From Ensifer aridi (GTDB lineage Bacteria > Pseudomonadota > Alphaproteobacteria > Rhizobiales > Rhizobiaceae), in contig NZ_LUAV01000038.1 in NCBI RefSeq assembly GCF_002078505.1, positions 124,001-188,000 on the forward strand: a stretch of 64,000 bases of DNA, written 5' to 3'. The number at the start of each line of letters is the position of its first letter. Within the stretch, counting starts at the first letter, position 1. Positions 1 to 8,545 of this stretch are shown here, one piece after another. The notes under the pieces are model-generated. The model was not told the DNA's origin. It saw only the letters and a program-made list of their open reading frames with translations, and made no database searches. Made by a program: the position numbers and the translations under genes.

Positions 1-951
1 CCGCCTCATCTCCTTGCCATTTCGCGCAACGACAAAGTCCTTGCCGGGGCGGAAAAGACCCTCGGCGTCGTTCCAGGGCGCGGAAATGAGCGGAATGCCG
101 CAGGCGAGCGCCTCGAAAACGCGGATCGTCGGTATGCCGGGCAAGGCTTCGATATAGGGCCGCCGCGGGATGTGGATCGTCGCCCTGTGCTCGGCGAAGG
201 CGCGCGGAACGGCGGCATTCGCCACCCAGCCCCCGTAGACGATCCCCGCGTCGCGCAGCGCCTTGAGAGCGGCAACCGGATACCTGACTCCCCGCACCGT
301 CGTCGCCAGCTTCAGTCTTCTCGTGGGCTCAACGAGAAAGGACATGATTTCCGCGCTGCGCTCGTCGTCGCCCCAATTGCCGATCCAGACGAGATCGCCG
401 CGCTTCTCCGTCTGAGGCAGGGGATGAAAAAGGGAGGTATCAGCAGCCTCGTGCCAGACATGCACGTGCTTTCCCCAGCCGGCCTTCAGATAGCGTTCGC
501 GCAGGGCCTCACCGAAAGCGAGGACGAAGTCGTAGTGCGAAAGATCGAGTCCGGCGATGTCGGCTTTGGCGCTCACGGCGCGGTGATGCGTATCGTGGAA
601 GGCAAGCCTGAAGCCGCTGTCGTCGCGACGGAAGCGGCCGAGACGTGCCACCAATTGCGGATCTGTCCATTCGTGAACCACGACGACATCGGCATCGGCC
701 ACCGCGGCTTCGTGGTCGAAATCGGTACCGTAGACCACGGTCCGTAGTTCCGGGAAGTGCTTGCGGAATGCTGCGATCGCCCCGACGCCCTGGTCGGCAA
801 TGAGATTGAGGCGGCTCCAGGAGTCGCTCGGCTCGAGTGCCACCGCATCATGACCGCGCCGCAGGAGCTCACGCATGACGCCGCGCAGGAAATGAGCGTT
901 GCCATGGTTCCAGTCGGAAACGAGTGAATGCGTATAGAAGAGAAATCTCAT
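1..951 (-). CDS. glycosyltransferase, CgeB-like (3' end outside window)
   Basis: The frame is open from the ATG at 951 to the window edge (317 residues seen), so the C-terminus is missing. The start MRFLFYTHSLVSDWNHGNAH and the late segment around residues 276-317, with VFEALACGIPLISAPW, resemble the nucleotide-sugar binding end of CgeB-like/GT4-fold transferases. A GGAG Shine-Dalgarno lies about 6 nt before the start. The preceding glycosyltransferase stops only 3 nt upstream, so the two are co-transcribed. It probably adds a sugar in the surface polysaccharide pathway in the cytoplasm. Donor and acceptor cannot be read from sequence. Confidence 0.8.
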   Translation of the reverse strand, partial: MRFLFYTHSLVSDWNHGNAHFLRGVMRELLRRGHDAVALEPSDSWSRLNLIADQGVGAIAAFRKHFPELRTVVYGTDFDHEAAVADADVVVVHEWTDPQLVARLGRFRRDDSGFRLAFHDTHHRAVSAKADIAGLDLSHYDFVLAFGEALRERYLKAGWGKHVHVWHEAADTSLFHPLPQTEKRGDLVWIGNWGDDERSAEIMSFLVEPTRRLKLATTVRGVRYPVAALKALRDAGIVYGGWVANAAVPRAFAEHRATIHIPRRPYIEALPGIPTIRVFEALACGIPLISAPWNDAEGLFRPGKDFVVARNGKEMRR

Positions 952-954
952 TGG

Positions 955-2106
955 TCACTCCGCTGCCGTTAAGCGTGAAGAGCGGCACATGGCTTCGCCA
1001 TAGGCGGCAAGCACCGCATCGCGCTGGGCTTCGATCGTGAAATCGCGCGACCGCAGTCGAGCGCGCCGTCCAAGCTTGAATTTCAGCTCGCCGTCGTCAG
1101 CCAGCCTGTTGACGGCGCTCGCGAAGGCCGCCGGGTCTCGCGGATCCGAAAACAGGGCTGCGCCGTCCCAAAGTTCGCGATAGGTATCGATGTCGGCAAG
1201 GACGAGAGCCGCGCCGGCGCGCGCCGCCTCGAGTGCTACCAAGCCGAAAGGTTCGTAGATCGACGGCGAGACGACGATTGCCGCTCGCGACATCAGGTGC
1301 ATCGTCCGATCGTGACTGAGTTCGCCTCGCCAGTCCGCATGTTCGATGGCGAGGTGCTCGCCATTCGGCCCATCGCACGCCCCGGCCATAACGACCGGCC
1401 AGCGGATGTGACGGGCAGCGCGATCCAATACGGCCCCGTTCTTGCCCTCGTCCCACCAGCGGCCTGCGGCAAAGACGAAGCTTTCCTTTGCTGTTTCCGT
1501 GCTGTGGAAGCGGCTCGCATTGTGTACCACCGCGAGATTGTCGATCGCGCCATAGCAGCGCGTCAACGCGGCCGCATGGCTTCGGCTCGGGGCGATGACC
1601 ACGTCGGCACGGTCGAACCCGCGCCGATTGCTCGCCTTCTGCCAGAGCCAGTGCGGCGGCAAGTCCGAGGCGCGTACTGCCTGGAACCAGGTGACGACGC
1701 ATGAATGCGAAGCGGCGACGACCGGAATCTCGACCGCCAGACCGGCAGCCTGCGACGGAAGGTTGAGGTGTAGGAGGTCGACGGAATGCTTGAGCGATAT
1801 GGCGGCGAGCGTGGCCGGGACCGCATCGAGCGCGGTTTCGTCCTCGACCATCCAGTCGAGCGGCGCGACCAGCCATTCGAGCGTGCCGATCCGAGTCGCC
1901 TCGTCCCGTTGCGCCGCGGACGGGGCGGGGCCGAGCCCGACGAAAATGGTTTCCACGCCGGCGCCGCCCATCGCCTCGGCGAGATCCATCGCGTAGCGCC
2001 AGACACCGCCGACAGCGTCCACGCTCATGAGGACCCGCCTCGGCAGACGCTTCCGGCTGCCGTCAGAAATCGCAGGCTGACGAGCGGGGATGGCCCGGCT
2101 GCTCAT
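955..2106 (-). CDS. glycosyltransferase family 4
   Basis: A 383-residue GT-B protein. The N-terminal part has MSVDAVGGVWRYAMDLAEAM, typical of the GT4 acceptor domain. The C-terminal segment SIYEPFGLVALEAARAG is the EX7E-type donor-binding motif. The start at 2106 is preferred over in-frame 2154 because its ATGA overlaps the stop of the upstream epimerase, a sign of translational coupling. Role: cytoplasmic sugar transfer during exopolysaccharide repeat-unit assembly. Substrates are unknown. Confidence 0.88.
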   Translation of the reverse strand: MSSRAIPARQPAISDGSRKRLPRRVLMSVDAVGGVWRYAMDLAEAMGGAGVETIFVGLGPAPSAAQRDEATRIGTLEWLVAPLDWMVEDETALDAVPATLAAISLKHSVDLLHLNLPSQAAGLAVEIPVVAASHSCVVTWFQAVRASDLPPHWLWQKASNRRGFDRADVVIAPSRSHAAALTRCYGAIDNLAVVHNASRFHSTETAKESFVFAAGRWWDEGKNGAVLDRAARHIRWPVVMAGACDGPNGEHLAIEHADWRGELSHDRTMHLMSRAAIVVSPSIYEPFGLVALEAARAGAALVLADIDTYRELWDGAALFSDPRDPAAFASAVNRLADDGELKFKLGRRARLRSRDFTIEAQRDAVLAAYGEAMCRSSRLTAAE

Positions 2107-3224
2107 GCTGTGACCCTCCGCGGTTGACGCTGAGCCTTGCTGACCTCGATCCAATCCTGAAGAAGCCAGGCGTGCAGGTCGCGTAGTCCCGCGCGCCAGG
2201 CGGTGCGCGCCTTCCAGCCGAGCGCCTCTTGAAGTGCACGCGTGTCGGCGACGAAGAACAGTTGGTCGCCGATCCGCCGATCGCTTCTTACCGTCATGAG
2301 CCGGCGGCCGGTCAGAAGCTCGATCTCGCGCAGCACCTCGGCAACGCTGACTGCGTTCTCGGGACCGCCTCCGAGATTGAAGGCGCGCCCTTGAATACGT
2401 TCGATCGAGCTCAGCACCGCCCTATAGGCCGCAACCGCATCGCCGACATGGAGGATGTCTCGGACCTGCTTTCCGTCGCCGTAGACCGATATCGGTTCGC
2501 CGGCGAGGGCGCGAATGAGGAAATGTGCCACCCACCCCTGGTCCTCGGTGCCAAACTGTCTCGGGCCGTAGACGCAGCTCATCCTGAGCACGGCGGTCGG
2601 AACACCGTAGGATTTCGCGTAGTCCAGCACATACTGGTCCGCGACGCCTTTCGAGCAGCCGTAAGGCGTGCAGAAATCGAGCGGCTGCGCCTCGCCGACA
2701 CCGTATCTGCGCGGCGTCTCGTCTACCGGCACGTAGCGGTCGCCGACCGCATTCATTGCCATATCCGCGAGCGCGCCATAGACCTTGTTCGTGCTGGCGA
2801 AGATGACGGGCGCGCGACGGTTGGCGCGCCTTGCTGCCTCGAGCACGTTGATCGTGCCGCGCGCATTCGTCTCGAAGTCGTCGATCGGCTCGTCGAGGCT
2901 GGTCGTCACCGCCGTCTGCGCGGCAAAGTGGAAGACGGCCTCGGCCTCCTTGAAAACAGGCTCTATTTCGGCGAGTTCACGGATATCGGCGAGCACGAAG
3001 TGGACGGCGCTGCCGTGGTTGTCCACCAGCCATTCAAGGTTTCGCTCGACGCCCGCACGGCTCAAATTGTCAAGGACGATGACGTCCTTGCCCTCCCGCA
3101 AGAAGCTGTCGGCGACATTGCAGCCCAGAAAACCGCTACCGCCGACCACAAGGATCGGGGCAGACTTCCTGGACAAAGCGGGAGTCGCCAGACCCTTGGT
3201 CCTATCGAGACGCCCGGCGCTCAT
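2103..3224 (-). CDS. NAD-dependent epimerase/dehydratase (extended SDR)
   Basis: A 373-residue extended SDR. An NAD-binding Rossmann motif GGSGFLG lies near residue 25, followed by FHFAAQTAV and a YGCSK catalytic Tyr/Lys pair. It resembles CDP-paratose 2-epimerase or dTDP-glucose 4,6-dehydratase relatives. The long open frame extends upstream to 3875, but only the ATG at 3224 makes sense because it overlaps the stop of the next epimerase (ATGA). It probably converts a nucleotide sugar for the neighbouring glycosyltransferases. The exact substrate is unresolved. Confidence 0.88.
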   Translation of the reverse strand: MSAGRLDRTKGLATPALSRKSAPILVVGGSGFLGCNVADSFLREGKDVIVLDNLSRAGVERNLEWLVDNHGSAVHFVLADIRELAEIEPVFKEAEAVFHFAAQTAVTTSLDEPIDDFETNARGTINVLEAARRANRRAPVIFASTNKVYGALADMAMNAVGDRYVPVDETPRRYGVGEAQPLDFCTPYGCSKGVADQYVLDYAKSYGVPTAVLRMSCVYGPRQFGTEDQGWVAHFLIRALAGEPISVYGDGKQVRDILHVGDAVAAYRAVLSSIERIQGRAFNLGGGPENAVSVAEVLREIELLTGRRLMTVRSDRRIGDQLFFVADTRALQEALGWKARTAWRAGLRDLHAWLLQDWIEVSKAQRQPRRVTA

Positions 3225-4327
3225 AGGACCAACCCCCGTGCTTCCAGGTGTCGCTTCATCTCGGCGCCCCGGTCCACCGCTCCGGCGCTCCGTACCCATT
3301 CCGCAAAATCCGCAAGCGAATTTTCGAGCCTGTGGGCGGGCTCGAAGCCGAGCAGGTCGCGCGCCTTGGCGATATCGGCGAAGCAATTGCGGATATCGCC
3401 GGAACGGGCCTTGTTGATGATTTCCGGTTCTAGCTCCGGCACGCCCATTGCTTCGGCGAGCAACACGGCGACATCCGCGATGGAGTAGGCCTCGCCGCTG
3501 CCTATGTTGATGACGTGCCCGGCCGCCTGCGGCTTTTCGAGGGCCAGCCGAAAGGCCCGGGCCACATCGCGGACATGAACGAAATCCCGCCGCTGTCTGC
3601 CGTCCTCGAACACCATGGGCGACTGCCCGTTGGCAAGCCGCGAAGCGAAGTTGGCGAGCACTCCCGTATAGGGATTGGAAAGCGCCTGCCCGGCACCGAA
3701 CACATTGAAGAGGCGGAGCGCCACCGCCTCCACACCATAGGCCTCTGCGAAGATCAGCACCTGACGTTCCTGGACATATTTCGTCAAGGCATAGATCGAG
3801 GCAAGGTCGACGGGCTTGTGCTCGTCGGTTGCGATCGGTCTCAGACGCTCCCCTTTGGGCCCGACCGGGTCCCATGCGCCGGTTTTGAGATGGGCGGCGG
3901 AACGCCTGACATGCGAGAGACGCTCCCCCGTCGCCGTCTCGTAGAGGCCCTCGCCGTAGACGCTCATTGACGAGGCCACGACGATGCGCCGGATCGGCAT
4001 TCCGATCATCGCTTCGAGCAGGACGGCGGTGCCGAGATCATTTACGCCCACATAGCGGGTGATCTCGTACATCGACTGACCGACCCCGACTTCCGCGGCC
4101 AGATGGATGACGCAGTCGACGTCGCTGAGCGCCCTTCTAACTGCGTCCGCATCGCGAATGTCGGCGCGGCACATTTCCACGCCTCGTGGTAGTGCCACCT
4201 GCGCATCCGCATGGACCTGCTCGTGGAGCGCGTCCAGCACGCGCAACTCGTAATCCCTTGAAAGAAGCTCTTCGACCACATACCGGCCGATAAAACCGCA
4301 GCCGCCAGTAAGGAGAACCTTTGCCAT
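3221..4327 (-). CDS. NAD-dependent epimerase (UDP-glucose 4-epimerase-like)
   Basis: A 368-residue extended SDR. GGCGFIG at residues 8-14 binds NAD, VIHLAAEVGV follows, and YALTK holds the catalytic Tyr and Lys. The C-terminal part resembles GalE/nucleotide-sugar epimerases. It is the first gene of a four-gene minus-strand run with ATGA overlaps (epimerase, SDR, GT4, CgeB-like GT). It probably supplies an activated sugar. Whether it makes UDP-Gal or another epimer cannot be decided. Confidence 0.88.
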   Translation of the reverse strand: MAKVLLTGGCGFIGRYVVEELLSRDYELRVLDALHEQVHADAQVALPRGVEMCRADIRDADAVRRALSDVDCVIHLAAEVGVGQSMYEITRYVGVNDLGTAVLLEAMIGMPIRRIVVASSMSVYGEGLYETATGERLSHVRRSAAHLKTGAWDPVGPKGERLRPIATDEHKPVDLASIYALTKYVQERQVLIFAEAYGVEAVALRLFNVFGAGQALSNPYTGVLANFASRLANGQSPMVFEDGRQRRDFVHVRDVARAFRLALEKPQAAGHVINIGSGEAYSIADVAVLLAEAMGVPELEPEIINKARSGDIRNCFADIAKARDLLGFEPAHRLENSLADFAEWVRSAGAVDRGAEMKRHLEARGLVL

Positions 4328-4618
4328 AACGCACCTGAACTAGGACTCACCAGAGATAGAGACAAAGCTCCAACAAACGTGCGCTGCAAATGTTCCTTCT
4401 TCTATGACTTCTTCTTTGACATCTACATAGCTGCACAGGCGCTATCACAGAGGTACAAACCTCGGCGCGGGGCTCTGGTTCCAAATTTCGTCCCGGGAGC
4501 GCCAGGAACAAAAACCGCAAGATGAAGTTAAGAGCGGAACGCCGCGCCCTTTATCCAGTCTTCTCAACATGCTGCGCGCGCCGGTCTGCTGGGGCTTCGA
4601 ACCACGGGAGGAACGGGC
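4328..4618. other. divergent intergenic region
   Basis: About 290 bp without a credible gene separates the minus-strand epimerase operon from the plus-strand dehydrogenase pair. It should hold promoters for both directions. A GGAAC-N18-TT match is listed separately. A TTGACA at about 4415-4420 has no convincing -10 element at standard spacing. Confidence 0.6.
4505..4529 (+). promoter_or_regulatory. candidate RpoE2/EcfG promoter
   Basis: GGAAC at 4505-4509 is followed after exactly 18 nt by TT at 4528-4529, matching the S. meliloti RpoE2 pattern GGAAC-N18/19-TT. The dehydrogenase start lies about 90 nt downstream. A single match of this length can occur by chance in 64 kb, so this is tentative. 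Confidence 0.35.
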
Positions 4619-5611
4619 ATGAACCTATCGGTGCAGCCAAGGACCGACACAATGTCGGCGGCCGTCGTCACGGGCCCCGGCAAAGTTCGCATCGAGACTC
4701 TGCCCCTGCCGCAGCCAAGCCCACGGCAGGTGCGGATCAGACTGGAGGGTTGTGGTGTCTGCGCCTCCAACCTCGTGCCCTGGGCAGGACCGGACTGGAT
4801 GCGCTTTCCGACCGAACCGGGCGCGCTCGGCCACGAAGGCTGGGGCATCATCGATGCCGTTGGCGAGGACGTGCACGGCTTCAGGGTAGGCGATCGTGTC
4901 GCGGCCCTCTCCTATCATGCCTATGCAACTCACGACATCGCCGACCAGACGGCGATCGCTCCCCTGCCCGCGGCGCTTGCCGGTCAGCCCTTTCCTGGCG
5001 AGCCGCTCGGCTGCGCCTTCAACATATTCCGGCGCAGCGCGATCAGGCCGGGAGAGACCGTAGCTATCATCGGCATCGGCTTTCTCGGGATCCTTCTGAC
5101 GGAACTCGCAAGTGCCGCAGGCGCGCGGGTTATCGCGATATCGCGCCGACCTTCCTCGCTCGCCTCAGCCGAGCGCGCCGGCGCAAGCGAAGTGATCGCG
5201 ATGGACGACCATTGGCGGATCATCGAGAAGGTGAAAGAACTGACCGAAGGGCGCCTTTGCGACTGTGTCATCGAGGCGGTCGGCAAGCAATGGCCGCTCG
5301 ATCTTGCCGGCGAGCTGACGAAGGAGAGAGGCCGGCTGGTCATCGCGGGCTATCACCAGGATGGCCCGCGCCAGATCAATATGCAGCTCTGGAACTGGCG
5401 CGGCCTCGATGTGATCAATGCGCATGAGCGCGACCCCGCCGTCTACATGCGCGGCATCCACGAGGCGATCGAAGCGACCGTCGCGGGGCGGCTATCGCCC
5501 TTTCGGCTCTACACCCACCGATTTCCGCTCGAGCAACTGGGCGCGGCGCTCGACATGACCCGCGACCGGCCGGATGGCTTCGTCAAGGCGCTGGTGATCT
5601 ACCATGAGTGA
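4619..5611 (+). CDS. medium-chain zinc-type alcohol dehydrogenase
   Basis: A 330-residue MDR-superfamily protein. GCGVCASN around residue 40 and ALGHEGWG around residue 70 match the catalytic zinc and GHE region. GIGFLGILL is the nucleotide-binding Rossmann turn. The structural-zinc four-Cys lobe is absent, as in several sorbitol- or threonine-dehydrogenase-like relatives. The start is fixed by GGGAGG 7-8 nt upstream. The stop overlaps the next gene by 8 nt, so the pair is an operon of two NAD(P)-linked polyol/sugar oxidoreductases. The substrate is unknown. Confidence 0.85.
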   Translation: MNLSVQPRTDTMSAAVVTGPGKVRIETLPLPQPSPRQVRIRLEGCGVCASNLVPWAGPDWMRFPTEPGALGHEGWGIIDAVGEDVHGFRVGDRVAALSYHAYATHDIADQTAIAPLPAALAGQPFPGEPLGCAFNIFRRSAIRPGETVAIIGIGFLGILLTELASAAGARVIAISRRPSSLASAERAGASEVIAMDDHWRIIEKVKELTEGRLCDCVIEAVGKQWPLDLAGELTKERGRLVIAGYHQDGPRQINMQLWNWRGLDVINAHERDPAVYMRGIHEAIEATVAGRLSPFRLYTHRFPLEQLGAALDMTRDRPDGFVKALVIYHE

Positions 5612-6620
5612 AGCAATGCAGCTTGCGGCGGCTGTCAGTCGCCCCCGCGTCGGCTTTTTAGGGGTCGGAAGAATCGGTCTCCATCGCATGAGGGCGATCG
5701 TCGAAACCGGAGCAGTCGAGACGGCCGCGATCTTCGATCCCTCACCGGAAATGGCCGCGGCGGCGAGCAAGTTGACGCCGCAGGCCGCCGTCGTAAATTC
5801 TCTCGAGGCTTTGCTCGATCAGCAACTCGACGGGCTGGTGATCGCCTCGCCAAGCGCGCTACACGCGGCGCAGTCGATCGTGGCTCTGGAGCGCGGCGTG
5901 GCGGTTTTTTGCCAGAAGCCGCTCGGCCGCACGCGCGACGAGGCGGCGGCCGTCGTCGACACGGCCCGACACGCCGACAGGCTGTTGGGCGTCGACCTCT
6001 CCTATCGCTACACCGACGGGATGCGGCAGATCCGCGATCTCATAGTTTTGGGTGAACTTGGCACCGTCTTCGCGGTGGATCTGACCTTTCACAACGCCTA
6101 TGGACCGAGCAAGCCGTGGTTCTATGACAAGGCACTTTCCGGCGGCGGCTGCGTCATCGATCTCGGCGTTCACCTCGTCGATCTCCTCCTTTGGGTTCTC
6201 GGCTTCCCGGAGGTCGCCCGCGTCGAGAGCAGGCTTTTTTCGAAGGGCGCTCGCATCCGCCGCGACGGCGACGAGGTCGAGGACTATGCCGTCGCGACGC
6301 TCGAACTTACGAACGGCGTCATCGCCCGGATCGCCTGCTCATGGCATCTGCAGGCCGGATGCGATGCGGTGATCACCGCCGACTTCTACGGGACCGAAGG
6401 CGGTGCGAGCTTCAGAAACATCGACGGATCGTATCTCGACTTCACGGCCGAACGGTATCGCGGGACTGAGCGCCAGGTGCTGGCGCTTCCGCCGGACGCC
6501 TGGGGCGGGCGTGCCGCGGCCACCTGGGCAGAGCGCCTGGCTGCAGGTCAGCGCTTCGACCCCGAGAATGAGTGCTTCGTGGCAGTGGCCGATGTCCTTG
6601 ATAGAATCTACGGACGATAG
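5604..6620 (+). CDS. Gfo/Idh/MocA family oxidoreductase
   Basis: A 338-residue protein. The N-terminal Rossmann motif GFLGVGRIGLHRM and the CQKPLGR segment (the family's EKP-type motif) are clear. The C-terminal half has GGCVIDLGVHLVDLLLW, the conserved catalytic Asp/His helix of inositol-dehydrogenase-like enzymes. It overlaps the upstream dehydrogenase. Members oxidise inositols or sugar derivatives. With myo-inositol-phosphate synthase 2 kb away, an inositol-related role is an attractive inference but not proven. Confidence 0.88.
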   Translation: MSEAMQLAAAVSRPRVGFLGVGRIGLHRMRAIVETGAVETAAIFDPSPEMAAAASKLTPQAAVVNSLEALLDQQLDGLVIASPSALHAAQSIVALERGVAVFCQKPLGRTRDEAAAVVDTARHADRLLGVDLSYRYTDGMRQIRDLIVLGELGTVFAVDLTFHNAYGPSKPWFYDKALSGGGCVIDLGVHLVDLLLWVLGFPEVARVESRLFSKGARIRRDGDEVEDYAVATLELTNGVIARIACSWHLQAGCDAVITADFYGTEGGASFRNIDGSYLDFTAERYRGTERQVLALPPDAWGGRAAATWAERLAAGQRFDPENECFVAVADVLDRIYGR

Positions 6621-6649
6621 ACGGCTGCTAACCTCCATCGCGCGACGGG

Positions 6650-8410
6650 TCACGACCCTTCGCCGTCGAGCCGGCGCAAGAGGCGCGTCGCATAGCGAGA
6701 CGCCGCCGCCTCCAGCCGCGGAACTTCGTCGGCTGCGGCTGCTGGCTTTGCCGAGCTCCACAGGCCGAGCTGGAAGGCGAGGTAGCAAATCTCGAGGATC
6801 GCCTGCAATTCGGCAGGGACCGCGCGGGAGCTTTCCTGCAGCACCGCGGCGCTGAGGTCAGCCGCTTCCTGTTTCGACAACTCGAATTCGACTGCGGCGG
6901 CCGCTATGTCCCAGGCGATATCCTGGCAACCGATGAGGTCGTGAGCGGCGCTGTGGTCGAGCGCGTCGGTTTTGATGAAGCCCAGCTCGCCCGCGACCAG
7001 CCACTCCCACGAATGAAGCCGATTGTCGGTGTCGACCGGCCGCACCACGCGAACATAATCCGGAGCATCGGCCAGCCGCTCCTTAAGCCGGGATGCGGCC
7101 GCCGCCCCCAGCGCCTCTTCCGTATTGACCAGGGCCATCTCGGACAGTTCGCCAAGAGACGCGCCGCCGGTCGCCGGTGGCGACAGACGACGCGCCCGGA
7201 ACCCGAGATACCGGCCGAGGTGTTCTATGAAATCGGCGCGCCGGAATTCTCCTGGAGCCATCGGTCGCGCCGGCAGCCATTTCTGCACCAGGAAACCATG
7301 GCACAGTCCCGCTACCGGCGGCGTGAAGCCGTTCTCCGCCAGAAGACGGGCATTAGCGAGCTTGCGCTCTCCGGCATCGCCGAGCCCGGCGAATTTGACG
7401 AGCCATGCCCCGTCTGCCGTGTGTGCGAGGAATTTTCGCCGCTCGAATCTCAGATCGGCAGGCGGCCATGCCTGATGGTCGCCGTAAAGCGCGCGTCGCC
7501 ACGCGCCGCCGGAAATATCTTGGAGCGGTTCGGTGATCGGGCCGACAAGCCCGCTCACCCAAGTGGCGAGCCGGTGTGCCGACGGGGCTGCCCCGAGCAT
7601 TAGGTCATCCATCTCGACGACGTGGCGGGGGCGCGATGCCCAGCGCTCGCGGTGAGCTTGGCTGGCTTGCGAACCCGGATCTCCCCTGTGGCCGGGAAAG
7701 AAATGAATGCGATCGTCGCCGACGCCGTGTTCCAAAAGCCAATCAGCCACGCCGCCGAAGGAACTGCCGGAAAGGCCCGGCCCCTCGTCGGCAATCGCGA
7801 AGTCGGCGGTGGTGTCCTTAAGGAGTTGTCGCGAAAGCCGCGCACCTACCTCGATCGTTCTTCGGAAAGGATGACCGACCGGGCGCAGGGTTACCGGACT
7901 CCGTGCCCCGATCGCTGTAGCGACTGCAGCCGAAAGACTCGTGCCTATCGAGCGAATGCCGACGACGACGGTCTTTGCACCGAGCCCGGAGTGCCTCGCC
8001 GCCTCCATGTAAGCTTCCGGGTAGAGGGCGTAGAAGGCATAGCCCTCCGCCCCCTTGATGGAGAGCGGCAACGGCGCCCGAAGCTCCTGGAGCAGTGCCC
8101 AAACACGGCTCGGTAGGGCCAAGGGACCGGAGAAGCCCTGAGACCAGGATTTGGCGACGAGCCGCGCCAGACCAAGGAGCAGAACACCAGAGTTTTCGCG
8201 CCTTGCCGATGTCTCATCGGCGCCGAGACTCTCGAACTCGGAATCCGACAGCCCCTGTGCCAGTTCGCCGGCGCTGAGCAGCACACCGACAAGCGCGGAA
8301 TGGCGGTCGAGACCGGGCGGCTGGTGCTCGATCGCCCGCAGCCGCTCGGTGATGGCGTCGCACAAGGCGTCGGCGCTCTCGCGCCACTTCGGGTCACCAT
8401 AAACGAGCAT
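6650..8410 (-). CDS. phosphoribosyltransferase/kinase-like fusion protein
   Basis: A 586-residue protein I do not recognise as a named family. Residues about 146-220 look like a type I phosphoribosyltransferase core: KTVVVGIRSIGTSLSAAV, then DFAIADEGPGLSGSSF at 203-218, like a PRPP-binding acidic loop. Residues about 325-520 resemble an aminoglycoside-phosphotransferase/choline-kinase fold: AWLVKFAGLG with Lys339, an FLVQKWLP hinge, and DIAWDIAAAAVEF. The normal HxDxxxxN loop is not obvious (DTDNRLHSWEWL instead), so kinase activity is doubtful. GAGGCGGAG precedes the ATG. It converges on the Gfo/Idh gene and is divergent from ino1. Confidence 0.6.
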   Translation of the reverse strand: MLVYGDPKWRESADALCDAITERLRAIEHQPPGLDRHSALVGVLLSAGELAQGLSDSEFESLGADETSARRENSGVLLLGLARLVAKSWSQGFSGPLALPSRVWALLQELRAPLPLSIKGAEGYAFYALYPEAYMEAARHSGLGAKTVVVGIRSIGTSLSAAVATAIGARSPVTLRPVGHPFRRTIEVGARLSRQLLKDTTADFAIADEGPGLSGSSFGGVADWLLEHGVGDDRIHFFPGHRGDPGSQASQAHRERWASRPRHVVEMDDLMLGAAPSAHRLATWVSGLVGPITEPLQDISGGAWRRALYGDHQAWPPADLRFERRKFLAHTADGAWLVKFAGLGDAGERKLANARLLAENGFTPPVAGLCHGFLVQKWLPARPMAPGEFRRADFIEHLGRYLGFRARRLSPPATGGASLGELSEMALVNTEEALGAAAASRLKERLADAPDYVRVVRPVDTDNRLHSWEWLVAGELGFIKTDALDHSAAHDLIGCQDIAWDIAAAAVEFELSKQEAADLSAAVLQESSRAVPAELQAILEICYLAFQLGLWSSAKPAAAADEVPRLEAAASRYATRLLRRLDGEGS

Positions 8411-8545
8411 CGCTCCGCCTCTTGATCATTCGCGTTGAACGCGCGGCCGCTGGAATCGATCCGCGCCATACGTGCGCCTGAAGGGAACCATTCCGGCATG
8501 CGCGGGTTTGGCAGGCATTGTAGATGCTTGGAGGGAGTGGCGCAG

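Noticed and set aside
2229..3488. 419-aa plus-strand open frame
   Set aside because: It lies antisense to two clear SDR genes; long antisense frames are common in high-GC DNA and the protein has no motifs.
4415..4445. TTGACA with a possible -10
   Set aside because: No good -10 sequence at the usual spacing.
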